Assembly: GCF_001282115.1 (NCBI RefSeq)
Contig: NZ_LJBR01000040.1
Coordinates: forward strand, 122,738-186,737
Reading direction: 5' to 3'
Length of the DNA: 64,000 nucleotides
From: Streptomyces sp. NRRL B-24085
GTDB lineage: Bacteria > Actinomycetota > Actinomycetes > Streptomycetales > Streptomycetaceae
Shown: positions 50,942 to 59,546 of the stretch, piece after piece
How positions within the stretch are numbered: the stretch's first letter is position 1
Layout: each line of letters opens with the position of its first letter
Made by a program: the position numbers and the translations under genes
The notes under the pieces: model-generated
Database searches by the model: none
What the model was told of the DNA's origin: nothing
What the model saw: the letters and a program-made list of their open reading frames with translations, nothing else

Positions 50942-51071
50942 CCGGCGATCTTGCCACAAGCTCTCGCGGCCCAGACCATCTTGCCGGTGTCCATCCCCGT
51001 TCCCGGAATCCACCGCGCTGGGTGATCGACTCGACTCCGGACATCGCTTCAGCAAGCGGTCGGGAGCACTA

Positions 51072-51086
51072 TATCGGCTACAGTGT
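51072..51086 (-). promoter_or_regulatory. Candidate TetR operator (motif shared with 57261-57275)
   Basis: Read on the minus strand this is ACACTGTAGCCGATA. It lies in a wider imperfect dyad (CACTATA ... TACAGTG, 51067-51085), 38 bases upstream of the TetR GTG. The same 15-mer with one change occurs upstream of the alpha/beta hydrolase operon. Confidence 0.65.
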
Positions 51087-51123
51087 TGCTCTTTGTGGTC
51101 CTGATCGAGGGGAGGGATGTTCC

Positions 51124-51825
51124 GTGGCTGAACCTGTTCCTGTGCGAGCCGGCGCGGCCTCGGCTCGGCGTTCGCCGGGGCGGCCGCCCGTACCGCTGGA
51201 GCGCATCGTCGCGACCGCGCTGCAGATCGTGGATGAGGAAGGCTCCGACGCTCTCTCGATGCGTACGCTGGCCCAGCGTCTGGGGTCGGGCACGGCAACG
51301 CTGTACCGGCACTTCGACAACCGGGCAGCGCTGGTTGCTCATGTCGTGGACCGCATGTTCGGCGTCGTGCAGCTCGATGGCGACGAGCTGCACGTGTTGG
51401 GCTGGCAGCAGGCGCTGAGGACGGGCGCGCACGCCATGTTCGACGCCTTGGCCCGACACAGGAACGCGGCTCCCTTGCTGGTTGAGCAGGTGCCCGTGGG
51501 GCCGAACGCCATGGCACTGCGGGAGCGTTGTGTCGCGGTGTTGCTCGACAGTGGTTTCCCACCGCGAACGGCCGCCTACGCGTACGCGACCCTGGCCCGC
51601 TACGTCCTCGGCTTCGCCATACAGATGAACGGGCCTGGCGGCGCAACCCAACCTGACGACACACCGTTGGCGACCGTCTTCGAGAGCGTGGATCCGAGCC
51701 GGTTCCCGGCCACTGTCACCGTTGCCGGCGTGATGCCGGTTCCGATCGAGGACGAGTTCTCCTTCGGCCTCGAACTGCTTCTCAGCGGACTGGCCCAGCT
51801 GCGGGACGCCGACCCGGCAACATGA
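51124..51825 (+). CDS. TetR/AcrR-family regulator with TetR_C-type ligand domain
   Basis: A 233-residue TetR protein. After a Pro/Arg-rich leader (GRPPVPLERIVATALQIVDE), the helix-turn-helix ALSMRTLAQRLGSGTATLYR HF covers about residues 40-70. The C-terminal part resembles the tetracycline-repressor C domain (GFAIQMNGPGG, EDEFSFGLELLLSGL). GTG 51124 has GGGGAGGG about ten bases upstream. It is divergent from the VOC gene and convergent with another TetR gene. A motif in its promoter recurs before the hydrolase operon at 57253, so that operon is a plausible target. Confidence 0.9.
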   Translation: MAEPVPVRAGAASARRSPGRPPVPLERIVATALQIVDEEGSDALSMRTLAQRLGSGTATLYRHFDNRAALVAHVVDRMFGVVQLDGDELHVLGWQQALRTGAHAMFDALARHRNAAPLLVEQVPVGPNAMALRERCVAVLLDSGFPPRTAAYAYATLARYVLGFAIQMNGPGGATQPDDTPLATVFESVDPSRFPATVTVAGVMPVPIEDEFSFGLELLLSGLAQLRDADPAT

Positions 51826-51903
51826 TCGCTCGGGCCAGCGCACACGAGTGAGGATGCACAGGGCGCGCTGTACGTGCCTTGCGCCGCCGCTCTCTCCGTC
51901 AGC

Positions 51904-52446
51904 TCAGGCGCGGCCGGCGAGCCGGGCTTCGACGCCGTCGAGGATCGCCCGCAGTCCGAAGGACACGTACGGGCCAGGACCGGCCGCGAGGACGGAGCCG
52001 AGCGTGAACGTGAGAATGCTCTGGGCGGCTTGCTCGGCATCCTGCCTGGTGAGTCCCGCTTTCTCGCAGACGGCGAGCAGGTGTCGGAAATGGCGGTCGA
52101 TGGAGGGGCCGTCGAGCGGCTGGATCGCCATGGCGGTCAGGAGCCAGGGATGCCGGACGCACAGTGCACGCACGTCGTCGGCCATGGCCAGCAGGGCCGG
52201 ACGCCAGTGCGGGCCGTCGGGGTGGGGGAGGGGGACTTGCCCCCACACGCTGTCGACGGCCAGCAGGAGCAGATCGTGTCTGCTCTTGACGTGCCAGTAC
52301 AGTGCCGCCCCGGTGATGCCGAGGCGACTGCCGAGCTTGCGCATGCTCAGGTTCTCGACGCCTCCCTCGTCCAGGAGGACGACGGCTGCCTGGACGATCT
52401 GTTCCTGACGCAGTGCGTCGCGGGCCGCGCCTGTCGTAGCCGTCAT
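51904..52446 (-). CDS. TetR/AcrR-family regulator (last gene of hydrolase/monooxygenase operon)
   Basis: A 180-residue TetR protein with HTH VENLSMRKLGSRLGITGAAL followed by YWHVKSRHDLL. ATG 52446 has AAGGAGA about 13 bases upstream; a reading 29 residues longer is possible but not supported. It is on the same strand as, and 137 bases after, the amidohydrolase gene, so it is probably co-transcribed. Its partner TetR gene (51124) is convergent. The HTH resembles drug- or aromatic-responsive repressors, but the ligand is unknown. Confidence 0.88.
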   Translation of the reverse strand: MTATTGAARDALRQEQIVQAAVVLLDEGGVENLSMRKLGSRLGITGAALYWHVKSRHDLLLLAVDSVWGQVPLPHPDGPHWRPALLAMADDVRALCVRHPWLLTAMAIQPLDGPSIDRHFRHLLAVCEKAGLTRQDAEQAAQSILTFTLGSVLAAGPGPYVSFGLRAILDGVEARLAGRA

Positions 52447-52583
52447 GGTCCTGTTCGCGTCTCCTTCTGCCGCGTGTGGGGCAGACACGCGGATCCGAGG
52501 GCTGGGGACGGCGACCGCCGCGCCGGCGAGCATGAGCGGTGCCCGTCGGCGCGCGGTGCCTGTAGCGAGACTGCTGCGGGGTG

Positions 52584-53909
52584 TCAGCCCCGCGTGTTGA
52601 CGGGCCCGATGTGTCGCAGCAGCCGCTCTCCGGACTCGCGGAGCCGGTCCTTGACCTCGTCGAGCCGGGACGCGAGCAGGGTGTGATCGCGCTTACGCCA
52701 GACACCGGCGACCATCACCGCTTCGATGTTGGCGATGTCGGCGTGCAGGACCGTGGCGACCGGGTCGTGGGCCGGCCACAGGTTGAGCGCCCGGGCGTCG
52801 ACGGCGACCAGGTCCGCCTGCATGCCCACTTCGATCCGGCCCACCTGGTCGGCCAGGCCCAGCGCCTTCGCCCCTTCTACCGTGGCCCAGGCCAGCGCCT
52901 GTCGGGCGGTGACCGAGGCGGTGTTGGCGTGCGTGCCGGTCGTCTGCCGGTGCCGGGCGTGGTCCAGACTGCGCTGGTGGGCCAGGGCGATGCGGGCCGC
53001 GGTGAGGATGTTGCCGGGTACGGCGGTGTCGATGTCGGTGCCCAAGGAGGGCGCCGCGTCCAGGCGCAGCAGGGACCCGGTGATGGGCGTGCCGTGTCCT
53101 TGGCCGAGTTCGTTCTCCGGAGTGGTGGTGAAGGTGACGCCCGCTTCGAGGAGTGCCTTCAGCCAGTCGTCCGGCAGGTCGATCCCGTGCACGATGTTGG
53201 TCAGGGGACTGAACAGTCCGGCGTCGCGCACGGCTTCCCAGCCGGGTGAGGGTTCTCCGCCGCTCTGGTGCATCGAGACGACGAGACCGCGTTCCGCGCC
53301 GGCCCGGAAGTCGGCCACCGCGGTCTCGACGGTGGAGTACTGCGGCCCCTGGAGCGCCATGCCCAGGGTGAGGAGGGCGTGCTCGCGCACGGGCCCGTCG
53401 AGCAGCCGGTCGATCTCGGTGAGCGGGTGGGGGGCGTCCGGTGCGCGGTAGGGCGTGCCGTGCAGGAAGACGGCGCGGACACCGGCCTGGGCCAGGCCCT
53501 CCACGGCCGCGTCCGCGTGCTCGGGCGACAGGGCGTTGTGGCACCAGTCGCCCACGGTGGTCGTACCGCAGTTGAGTTGGGTCAGCGCGCCGGCGAGGTT
53601 GCCGATGTGCATGTCGGCGGGGGTGTAGTGCCCGACGCACTCGCCGTGGAGGTGGGTGAGGTACTCCATCAGCGTCCAGTCGCCGCCGACGGAGCGCAGT
53701 GCGGTCTGCCAGGTGTGCAGGTGGGCGTTGACCAGGCCGGGGATGACGATACGGCCGGAGAAGTCGACGACCTCGGCGTCGGGCGCCTCGATGTTGCCGC
53801 CGATGTCGGCGATGCGGTCCCCGTCGACGAGGACATCGGCGTGCTCGGCGTCGGGACGGCCCGCTGCCATCGTGATGACCTGCGCGCCGCGCAGCAGCAC
53901 GCGGCTCAT
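52584..53909 (-). CDS. Amidohydrolase family protein (8-oxoguanine deaminase / chlorohydrolase-like)
   Basis: A 441-residue metal-dependent hydrolase of the cytosine deaminase-like branch. VNAHLHTWQTAL gives HxH, VVSMHQSGGE and NIVHGIDLP the next His ligands, and LGTDIDTAVPGN the metal Asp. Family members deaminate or dechlorinate heterocycles and hydrolyse N-acyl or imino bonds. ATG 53909 gives the usual MSRVLLRGAQVITM start; ATG 53972, which overlaps the upstream monooxygenase stop (ATGA), gives 21 more residues and is possible. It sits between an FAD monooxygenase and a TetR gene, so an amino- or imino-substituted ring could be the substrate (inference). Confidence 0.88.
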   Translation of the reverse strand: MSRVLLRGAQVITMAAGRPDAEHADVLVDGDRIADIGGNIEAPDAEVVDFSGRIVIPGLVNAHLHTWQTALRSVGGDWTLMEYLTHLHGECVGHYTPADMHIGNLAGALTQLNCGTTTVGDWCHNALSPEHADAAVEGLAQAGVRAVFLHGTPYRAPDAPHPLTEIDRLLDGPVREHALLTLGMALQGPQYSTVETAVADFRAGAERGLVVSMHQSGGEPSPGWEAVRDAGLFSPLTNIVHGIDLPDDWLKALLEAGVTFTTTPENELGQGHGTPITGSLLRLDAAPSLGTDIDTAVPGNILTAARIALAHQRSLDHARHRQTTGTHANTASVTARQALAWATVEGAKALGLADQVGRIEVGMQADLVAVDARALNLWPAHDPVATVLHADIANIEAVMVAGVWRKRDHTLLASRLDEVKDRLRESGERLLRHIGPVNTRG

Positions 53910-53968
53910 GCGCCGGGCCCCTGACCGGGGGAGGTGCGGCTCTGCTGGGACATGGTGCGGCTCCTTGC

Positions 53969-55498
53969 TCATGGCGTCATTGCCCGCGCGGCGGATCGGG
54001 TGGCGGTGAGGTGGTCCCGGGTGGCGATGTGCCCGATGTAGCCGTCGGGTCGGATCAGCAGCAGCGCGTCACCGTCCAGGCCGTAGGCGCCCTGCAACGT
54101 GTTGTCCGGGTCGGTGAAGGTGAGACCGTCGGCGGCGGTCACCCCGACCGTCAGCCGCTTGAGCTGAGCGCCGGCCGTCGGCCAGGTGAGCGCTCCAAGG
54201 GCGCGGGCGGCATCGGCGCCGTAGGCCAGGGCCGTGAAGTGCGGCCCGCGGTAGACGTCGAACAGGCGGGTCCCGGTCCCGTCGGCGTGGACCAGTTGCG
54301 CGTCCGGGGCGCGGTCGCCTGTCCGGAGTGTGGAGGTTCGCATGCTGTCGGCGGGGGCGAGCGGGCCGCCGTAGTAGGTCAGGGCGAGTTGTTGCTCGTC
54401 CTTGCCTCGTTTCATGCTCGACGGATCGAGTTTGGCGATGCCTCCCCACTTGTCCGTGGACAGGCCGAGGACTCCGGCGGCGATCGGCTGGCGCTCGGCC
54501 TCGTAGGTGTCCAGCAGTGCCGGGTCGGCGCCGGCGAGGACCTGGCCGATCTTCCAGCCGAGGTTGTAGCCGTCCTGTACGCCGGTGTTCAGACCCTGGG
54601 CGCCGGCCGGGGTGTGGACGTGCGCGGCGTCACCGACGAGGAAGACGCGTCCTCTCCTGTAGTTCTTCGCCAGGCGGATGTTGGGCCGGAACACCGACGT
54701 CCAGTGGATGTCGTGCAGTTGGATGCGTCGATCGCGGGTCTGGGAGTGGATCCGCCGGAGGATGTCGTCCGTCTTGGCGGGTGGCTCCTCGTCGGGCTTC
54801 AGGCGGATCATCCACTGGAACATGTCGCTGTGCGGGAGCGGGCAGGCGCCGATGAATTTGCCGCCCCGGCCGGGCCACATGTGCCACCGGTCACGGGCCA
54901 GCCCTGTCACCGAGGCGTCGACGATGAGCATCCGGTCGCTTTCGTCCGTCGTGCCGACGAACCCGATGCCGAGCTGCTTGCGCACCGCACTGGAACCGCC
55001 GTCCGCGCCTACGACGTAGCGGGCGACGATCTGCTCCGTGCCGGCCGCGTCCACCACCGTGGCGACCACCGTGTCCTCGTCCTGCGTCAGCCCGGTCAGT
55101 TCCCTGCCGAACTCGATCTCCCGGCCGAGCTCGCTGAGCCTGGCGTGCAGGGCGCGGTCTGTGCGGAACTGGGGGATCAGCCAGGTGTTCGGGTACGGGA
55201 CGTCCGGGGTCGCTTCCCGGTGGGTGAACATCTTCCAGGGCACGGCGAGGGGGCCCGCATGGATCCCGAGCTTGGGGTAGGTGCTGCCGCCGGCCAGCAC
55301 CTCGTCGAGACCGCCGAGGTCTTCGAGGACTTCGAGGCTGCGGGGCTGGATTCCCTTGGCGCGGGAGCCGTCGAAGGCATGGGGAGACCTGTCGACGACG
55401 CGTACGTCGAGTCCCCGACGTACGAGGTCGATCGCCACGGCAGAGCCCGCGGGGCCCGCCCCGACGACCAGTACGTCGATGATCTGCGGGTTCTTCAT
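53969..55498 (-). CDS. FAD-dependent aromatic monooxygenase (PheA/MhpA-like)
   Basis: A 509-residue flavoprotein hydroxylase. GAGPAGSAVAIDLVRRG is the Rossmann loop, VVGADGGSSAVRKQLGI the DG motif and VFLVGDAAHVHTPAGAQGLN the GD motif with the flavin-contact region. The C-terminal thioredoxin-like domain (about 390-509) is typical of phenol hydroxylase and polyketide hydroxylases. ATG 55498 overlaps the upstream hydrolase stop (ATGA). It would hydroxylate a phenol using NAD(P)H and O2. Confidence 0.93.
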   Translation of the reverse strand: MKNPQIIDVLVVGAGPAGSAVAIDLVRRGLDVRVVDRSPHAFDGSRAKGIQPRSLEVLEDLGGLDEVLAGGSTYPKLGIHAGPLAVPWKMFTHREATPDVPYPNTWLIPQFRTDRALHARLSELGREIEFGRELTGLTQDEDTVVATVVDAAGTEQIVARYVVGADGGSSAVRKQLGIGFVGTTDESDRMLIVDASVTGLARDRWHMWPGRGGKFIGACPLPHSDMFQWMIRLKPDEEPPAKTDDILRRIHSQTRDRRIQLHDIHWTSVFRPNIRLAKNYRRGRVFLVGDAAHVHTPAGAQGLNTGVQDGYNLGWKIGQVLAGADPALLDTYEAERQPIAAGVLGLSTDKWGGIAKLDPSSMKRGKDEQQLALTYYGGPLAPADSMRTSTLRTGDRAPDAQLVHADGTGTRLFDVYRGPHFTALAYGADAARALGALTWPTAGAQLKRLTVGVTAADGLTFTDPDNTLQGAYGLDGDALLLIRPDGYIGHIATRDHLTATRSAARAMTP

Positions 55499-56400
55499 GA
55501 GTCGAGCCTTTCGGCGCGTGCGGCCACGAAGGGGACGATCTGATCGGCCACCTGGCGCGGGCGTTCGAACGGGGCCATGTGCCCGCACCGGGGGATCACG
55601 TGCAGTTGCTCGGGCGCCAGCAGGGCGCGAGCCGTCTCGAGGTGGGTCAGCGGCGTGACGGCGTCCTCGTCGCCCCACAGGAGCAGCGTGGGAATGCCCA
55701 GTGCGCCCGTCTGCCGGAAGAGGTCGTCCCGGCCGGAGACCGGCAGGTGCTGCAGTGTGTCGAAGACCGCGTACAGCGAACCCTCGAAGCGGAAGGCGTC
55801 GAGGACCATGTCCGTCAGTTTCGTGCCGAGCTTTGGATCGCGGACGTTGTGCCCGAGGTGTCCCTGGAGTATCTGGCGGCCGCGCCGTCGGGCGACGACT
55901 CCGGCCAGCAGGTCGTTGCGCAGGAGCCGGTGAGGGGAGGTCGGCCGAGGTTTCGTGAGACCGGCGGGTCCGACGATGGTCAGGGTGGACACGGACGAGC
56001 GGTACCGGGCGGCGTAGGTCATGGCGACCAGTGCGCCCATGGAGGTGCCGATGAGGTGCAGTGGGCGCGTCGACAGGCCGAGCCGTTCGATCAACTCGGC
56101 CAGCTGTCGCGTGAAGAGGGTTTCGTCGTACCGTGCCCGCACGCGGTCCGAGTAGCCCCGGCCGTACGCGCTGCAGGTCAGGGTCCGCAGCCCGCGGGCG
56201 TTCAGCTCGGTGACCAGGTCGTCCCAGTAGAAGAGCGGGATGGTCAGTCCACCCGCCATCACGACCAGCTCCCCGTCCTCGGGGCCCTTCAACTCGTAAT
56301 GCGTCACGCCGTCGGAGAGCTCGGTGAAACCGCCGCGCAGGGCTTGCCGCGAATCGGCTGTGAGCTGTCGGTCCTCGCCCTGTGCGACGAAGTACTTCAT
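55495..56400 (-). CDS. Alpha/beta hydrolase
   Basis: A 301-residue alpha/beta hydrolase. The nucleophile elbow is GTSMGA, the Asp is in LLLWGDEDAVTPL and the His in IPRCGHMAPFERP. VVMAGGLTIPLFYWDD supplies the oxyanion hole in place of HGxP. It has no signal peptide. With the neighbouring hydrolase and monooxygenase, cleavage of an ester or a meta-cleavage C-C bond is possible. It overlaps the next gene (ATGA) and lies 19 bases downstream of the other hydrolase gene. Confidence 0.9.
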   Translation of the reverse strand: MKYFVAQGEDRQLTADSRQALRGGFTELSDGVTHYELKGPEDGELVVMAGGLTIPLFYWDDLVTELNARGLRTLTCSAYGRGYSDRVRARYDETLFTRQLAELIERLGLSTRPLHLIGTSMGALVAMTYAARYRSSVSTLTIVGPAGLTKPRPTSPHRLLRNDLLAGVVARRRGRQILQGHLGHNVRDPKLGTKLTDMVLDAFRFEGSLYAVFDTLQHLPVSGRDDLFRQTGALGIPTLLLWGDEDAVTPLTHLETARALLAPEQLHVIPRCGHMAPFERPRQVADQIVPFVAARAERLDS

Positions 56401-56419
56401 GGAACGGGCCTCCCTGGCC

Positions 56420-57253
56420 TCAGAGCGTGGGGGTGTCGGCGGAGGAGCGGAGGAACTGCGCGATCGCGTCCGAGACCCACTGGGGCTCCTCTTCGGGCAG
56501 CAGGTGACCGCCGTGCGGATGCACGAGCTCCTCGGCGCCGGGGATGTCGCGAGTGAAGTGCTGGCCGTCGATGCCCGCGCTGCGCAGGACGAGCGTGGGT
56601 GCGGTGATGCGGGGGATCTGCGCGCTGCGGTCGGGCTGGTCGGTGTTGCAGAAGTCGACGAAGGCCGAGCGGTTGCCCGGCCGGTTCATGAGCTGGTGGG
56701 CGCGGTCCACCATGGCGTCGTTCACGATCGTCGAGTGCGGACCGACGTTCGCGCGCAGGTTGCGCTCGATGGCCCCGCGTGGCATCACTCGCCGCAACAA
56801 GGGGCGCAGCAGCGGGTTGCGGGCCAGGCGCATGCCTGCCGGGACCTCCTTCTCCGGGTAGCCGGTGGCATTGACCAGCACCAGGCCGGTGACCCTCTCC
56901 GGGTGATCCAGTGCGAGGTTCCAGGCGATGTTGCCGCCCAGTGAGTTGCCCGCCACCGCGTAGTGCGGCACGCCGAGTGCCTCCAGGAAGTCCGCGACCG
57001 TCGCGGTGTAGGCGGGGATGCGGTAGTCGCGGTCCGTGCGCGGGCCTGTCAGGCCGCACCCCGGCAGGTCGGGGCGGATGACGTCGAACGACTCCGACAG
57101 CAGGGCGGCCGCGTGGTCGAAGTGTTGAAGCGACGAGGCGCTGCCGTGCAGCAGAACGAGTGCGGGGCCGCGTCCGGCGCGTTTGTAGTGGATCTGCAGT
57201 CCATCCACCACGACGAACCGGGAATCGGGTTGCGGCTCAGACCAGAGGTTCAT
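56420..57253 (-). CDS. Alpha/beta hydrolase (meta-cleavage-product hydrolase-like)
   Basis: A 277-residue hydrolase with HGSASSLQHF (oxyanion loop), GNSLGGNIAWNLAL (Ser nucleophile), and the C-terminal PHGGHLLPEE His. The GNSLGG elbow and NPLLRPLLRRVMPRG lid resemble BphD/MhpC-type C-C bond hydrolases. It is the first gene of the minus-strand operon that ends in the TetR gene. The candidate TetR motif ACACTGTTGCCGATA lies just upstream of its ATG. Confidence 0.9.
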   Translation of the reverse strand: MNLWSEPQPDSRFVVVDGLQIHYKRAGRGPALVLLHGSASSLQHFDHAAALLSESFDVIRPDLPGCGLTGPRTDRDYRIPAYTATVADFLEALGVPHYAVAGNSLGGNIAWNLALDHPERVTGLVLVNATGYPEKEVPAGMRLARNPLLRPLLRRVMPRGAIERNLRANVGPHSTIVNDAMVDRAHQLMNRPGNRSAFVDFCNTDQPDRSAQIPRITAPTLVLRSAGIDGQHFTRDIPGAEELVHPHGGHLLPEEEPQWVSDAIAQFLRSSADTPTL

Positions 57254-57260
57254 AGTGGAT

Positions 57261-57275
57261 ACACTGTTGCCGATA
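57261..57275 (+). promoter_or_regulatory. Candidate TetR operator (motif shared with 51072-51086)
   Basis: ACACTGTTGCCGATA lies eight bases upstream of the hydrolase ATG. It matches the minus-strand reading ACACTGTAGCCGATA before the TetR gene at 51124 in 14 of 15 positions. ATAGTG-GATA-CACTGT around the ATG makes a partial dyad. Confidence 0.6.
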
Positions 57276-57332
57276 AGGCGATTGTGTCAAGCGCGGGTCC
57301 TAGAGCGTCATGGTTGTCGGACCCGTGCGAAT

Positions 57333-57358
57333 TGTGGGGTGTGTGCCCGCACCCCACA
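57333..57358. terminator. Hairpin downstream of DHA2 MFS gene
   Basis: TGTGGGGTG and CACCCCACA form a perfect 9-bp stem with an 8-base loop, 20 bases beyond the MFS stop on the minus strand. Confidence 0.75.
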
Positions 57359-57377
57359 GACCTCGGTGTCGCAGGGG

Positions 57378-58916
57378 TCAGTCAGCCGCCGGCGGTGTCT
57401 TCGGTGCGCGCAGCAGCGCGCCGATCGCTGCGGCGGCCACGACGACGCTCACGGCGATCAGGGAGGCGGACAGACCGTCCATGAAGGCGCTTTTGACGCC
57501 CTCGGCGAGGGGGGCTCCCCGGGCGCCGAGCTGGTCGGCGACGTGGAGGCCGGCGGCCGCCGAGTGGCGTACGGACTCGGCCGCGTCGGCCGGGAGCCGG
57601 TCGACCGTGCCGGGCAGGGAGGAGCGGTAGTGGCTTCCGTAGATCGAGCCCATGAGGGCGATGCCGACCGCCGAACCGACCTCGCGGGTGGTGTCGTTCA
57701 TGGCGGAGGCGACACCCTGCTGCCCCCGGCCGAGGGAGCCGGTGATGGCCGCCGTGCCGACGGCGCCGCTCAGGCCGATACCGAAGCCCGCCAGGACCAG
57801 GCCGCCGAGGAAGGGCAGGTAGCCGGAGTCGACCCCGAGGAAGGAGAGGGCGTACAGGCCGACGGCGAGCAGGAACAGGCCGACGGACATGACCGCCTTC
57901 ATGCCGACCCGGTGCACCAGGTGCGGGGTGACCAGTGATGTGGGCAGCACCACCAGCGCGACCGGGATGAGGGCTACGGCGGCCTTCAACGGGCTGTAGC
58001 CCAGGATCAGTTGCAGGTACTGCAGGCCGACGAAGAAGAACCCGAAGACGGCCATGAACTGCACCAGCACGGTGATGGCGCCTGCCCGGAAGCCCCGGAT
58101 GCCGAACAGGGCGGGGTCGAGCAACGGGTGCTCGGTGCGCAGGCCGAGGTAGGCGTAGGCGGCGAAGGAGGCGGCCGTGACGACGAAGGCGCCGACCACC
58201 ACGGGCTCCGTCCAGCCATGCTCGTTGCCCTCGATGATCGCGAAGACCAGGGTGCCGATGGCCACGGCGGTGGTGATCGCCCCGGCCACGTCCGGGCGGT
58301 GCGGGTGGGCGTCCTTGGTGTTGGGGGCCAGCAGGGCGGCGGCGAGTGCGGCGATCAGGGCGACGGCGGCACTGGCGACGAAGATCGAGCGCCAGGAGAA
58401 CTGTTCCAACAGGGCGCCGGCGGCGAGCATGCCGATGATCGCGCCGGCGGCCGCGAAGCCCGACCAGGTGGCCACGCCCCTGGCGCGCTGCTCGGCAGGG
58501 AAGGCCGCGGTGATCGTCGACAGCGTTCCCGGCATGATCATCGCGGCGCCCAGGCCCATGACGGCACGCCAGGCGATCAGTGTGCTCGTGGAGTCCGCGA
58601 ACGAGGCGGCCAGGGACGCGGCGCCGAAGACGGCCGTGCCGACGACGAGCACGTTGCGACGGCCGAGGCGGTCGCCGATCGCGCCGAGCGGCAGCACGAA
58701 GGCGGCCAGGGTCACGGTGTAGGCGTCGGCGATCCAGGTCAGAGCCCCGTTGGAGGCCGACAGGTCGACGGCCAGGTCGGGCAGGGCCAGGTTGAGGGCG
58801 GAGACGGACGCGACGACCAGGACGAGGGAGAGGCACATCGCGAACAGCACACCGCGGGTTCCGGCGCGGCCGGTGGCGACGGGCTCCGCGGTCTCCTGAA
58901 GGGGGGTGGGGGTCAT
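57378..58916 (-). CDS. MFS transporter, DHA2 (EmrB/QacA) 14-TM drug-export type
   Basis: A 512-residue transporter with fourteen hydrophobic helices. LPDLAVDLSASNGALTWIAD and GAIGDRLGRRNVLV (motif A) and the helix-5 region MGLGAAMIMPGTLSTI (motif C) are typical of proton-coupled multidrug exporters. It could export a toxic phenolic or its oxidation product. It is transcribed alone. A TGATGAGAGTATCA element 50 bases upstream resembles the sites between the TetR (59547) and dioxygenase genes, suggesting control by that TetR. Confidence 0.93.
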   Translation of the reverse strand: MTPTPLQETAEPVATGRAGTRGVLFAMCLSLVLVVASVSALNLALPDLAVDLSASNGALTWIADAYTVTLAAFVLPLGAIGDRLGRRNVLVVGTAVFGAASLAASFADSTSTLIAWRAVMGLGAAMIMPGTLSTITAAFPAEQRARGVATWSGFAAAGAIIGMLAAGALLEQFSWRSIFVASAAVALIAALAAALLAPNTKDAHPHRPDVAGAITTAVAIGTLVFAIIEGNEHGWTEPVVVGAFVVTAASFAAYAYLGLRTEHPLLDPALFGIRGFRAGAITVLVQFMAVFGFFFVGLQYLQLILGYSPLKAAVALIPVALVVLPTSLVTPHLVHRVGMKAVMSVGLFLLAVGLYALSFLGVDSGYLPFLGGLVLAGFGIGLSGAVGTAAITGSLGRGQQGVASAMNDTTREVGSAVGIALMGSIYGSHYRSSLPGTVDRLPADAAESVRHSAAAGLHVADQLGARGAPLAEGVKSAFMDGLSASLIAVSVVVAAAAIGALLRAPKTPPAAD

Positions 58917-58965
58917 GGGGGCCTCGGTGAGTTCTGGGTGGGCAGACGAGCCGACCAGGGAATGT

Positions 58966-58979
58966 TGATGAGAGTATCA
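58966..58979. promoter_or_regulatory. Candidate TetR box upstream of MFS exporter
   Basis: TGATGAGAGTATCA shares TGATGA and ATCA ends with the boxes at 60247 and 60301 (10 of 14 identical to the latter). It lies 50 bases upstream of the MFS ATG, within TTGAT-N6-ATCAA. Confidence 0.5.
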
Positions 58980-59084
58980 AGTGTGACTGTTTGATGCAGC
59001 GCTGGAATCTCATCTGCCAGCAGAGATGACCGGAACTGAAGTCAGCACCGTCCCAGGAGGTGCCTGGACGGTTTCGCGCCTTGG

Positions 59085-59290
59085 TGGGCGGGTCCGGTCG
59101 GTGTCGGTGCGCCGACGGGTATCCATCCCGACGATCTCTCCCTCGCCGCGGACCAGTTGATCGCCGGGAACCAGGACGTCGTCCCGTAGGCGCATGCGGC
59201 CGGTGTCCGGATCGCCAGGAGCACGAAGCTGCGATTGCAGGCCATGGTCGACGCTGTCGATCTGTGCGCGCAGCGGTTGACGGGCTCTGG
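59085..59290 (+). pseudogene. Probable remnant of an SGNH/GDSL hydrolase gene
   Basis: Within the 630-base gap 58917-59546 a plus-strand frame reads GVGAPTGIHPDDLSLAADQL, IAGNQDVVP, stop (TAG), AHAAGVRIARSTKLRLQAMV, DAVDL. SGNH esterases have ADQLIAGYR.LI.RAHAAGVRV.GAT and end HP.DAGY.AMADAVDL, so the frame appears to join two blocks with an internal deletion and a stop. No start or catalytic GDS block was found. The remainder of the gap shows nothing recognisable. Confidence 0.5.
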
Positions 59291-59546
59291 TGCAGGGGCG
59301 CACGGGGTGAGCGCCGGAGATCAGGTGAGTCGGCCCGCCTCCATGTATGGGGCGGGCTCTCCGAGTCGCGCGCCTCACCACATCGCAAGACGGATCATCG
59401 TGAGGAAGAGGGTGTGAAAGCCCGCCACCCCGCCCCGACCCTCACGGACTCCGTGGTGTCCGGGCCAAGCTCCTCACCTCACTGAAGGCGGCTGCCCAAG
59501 GTGAGCAGTGCTTGTCCGACCGCTCGGCTGCCTCCGGCCGAGCTGG

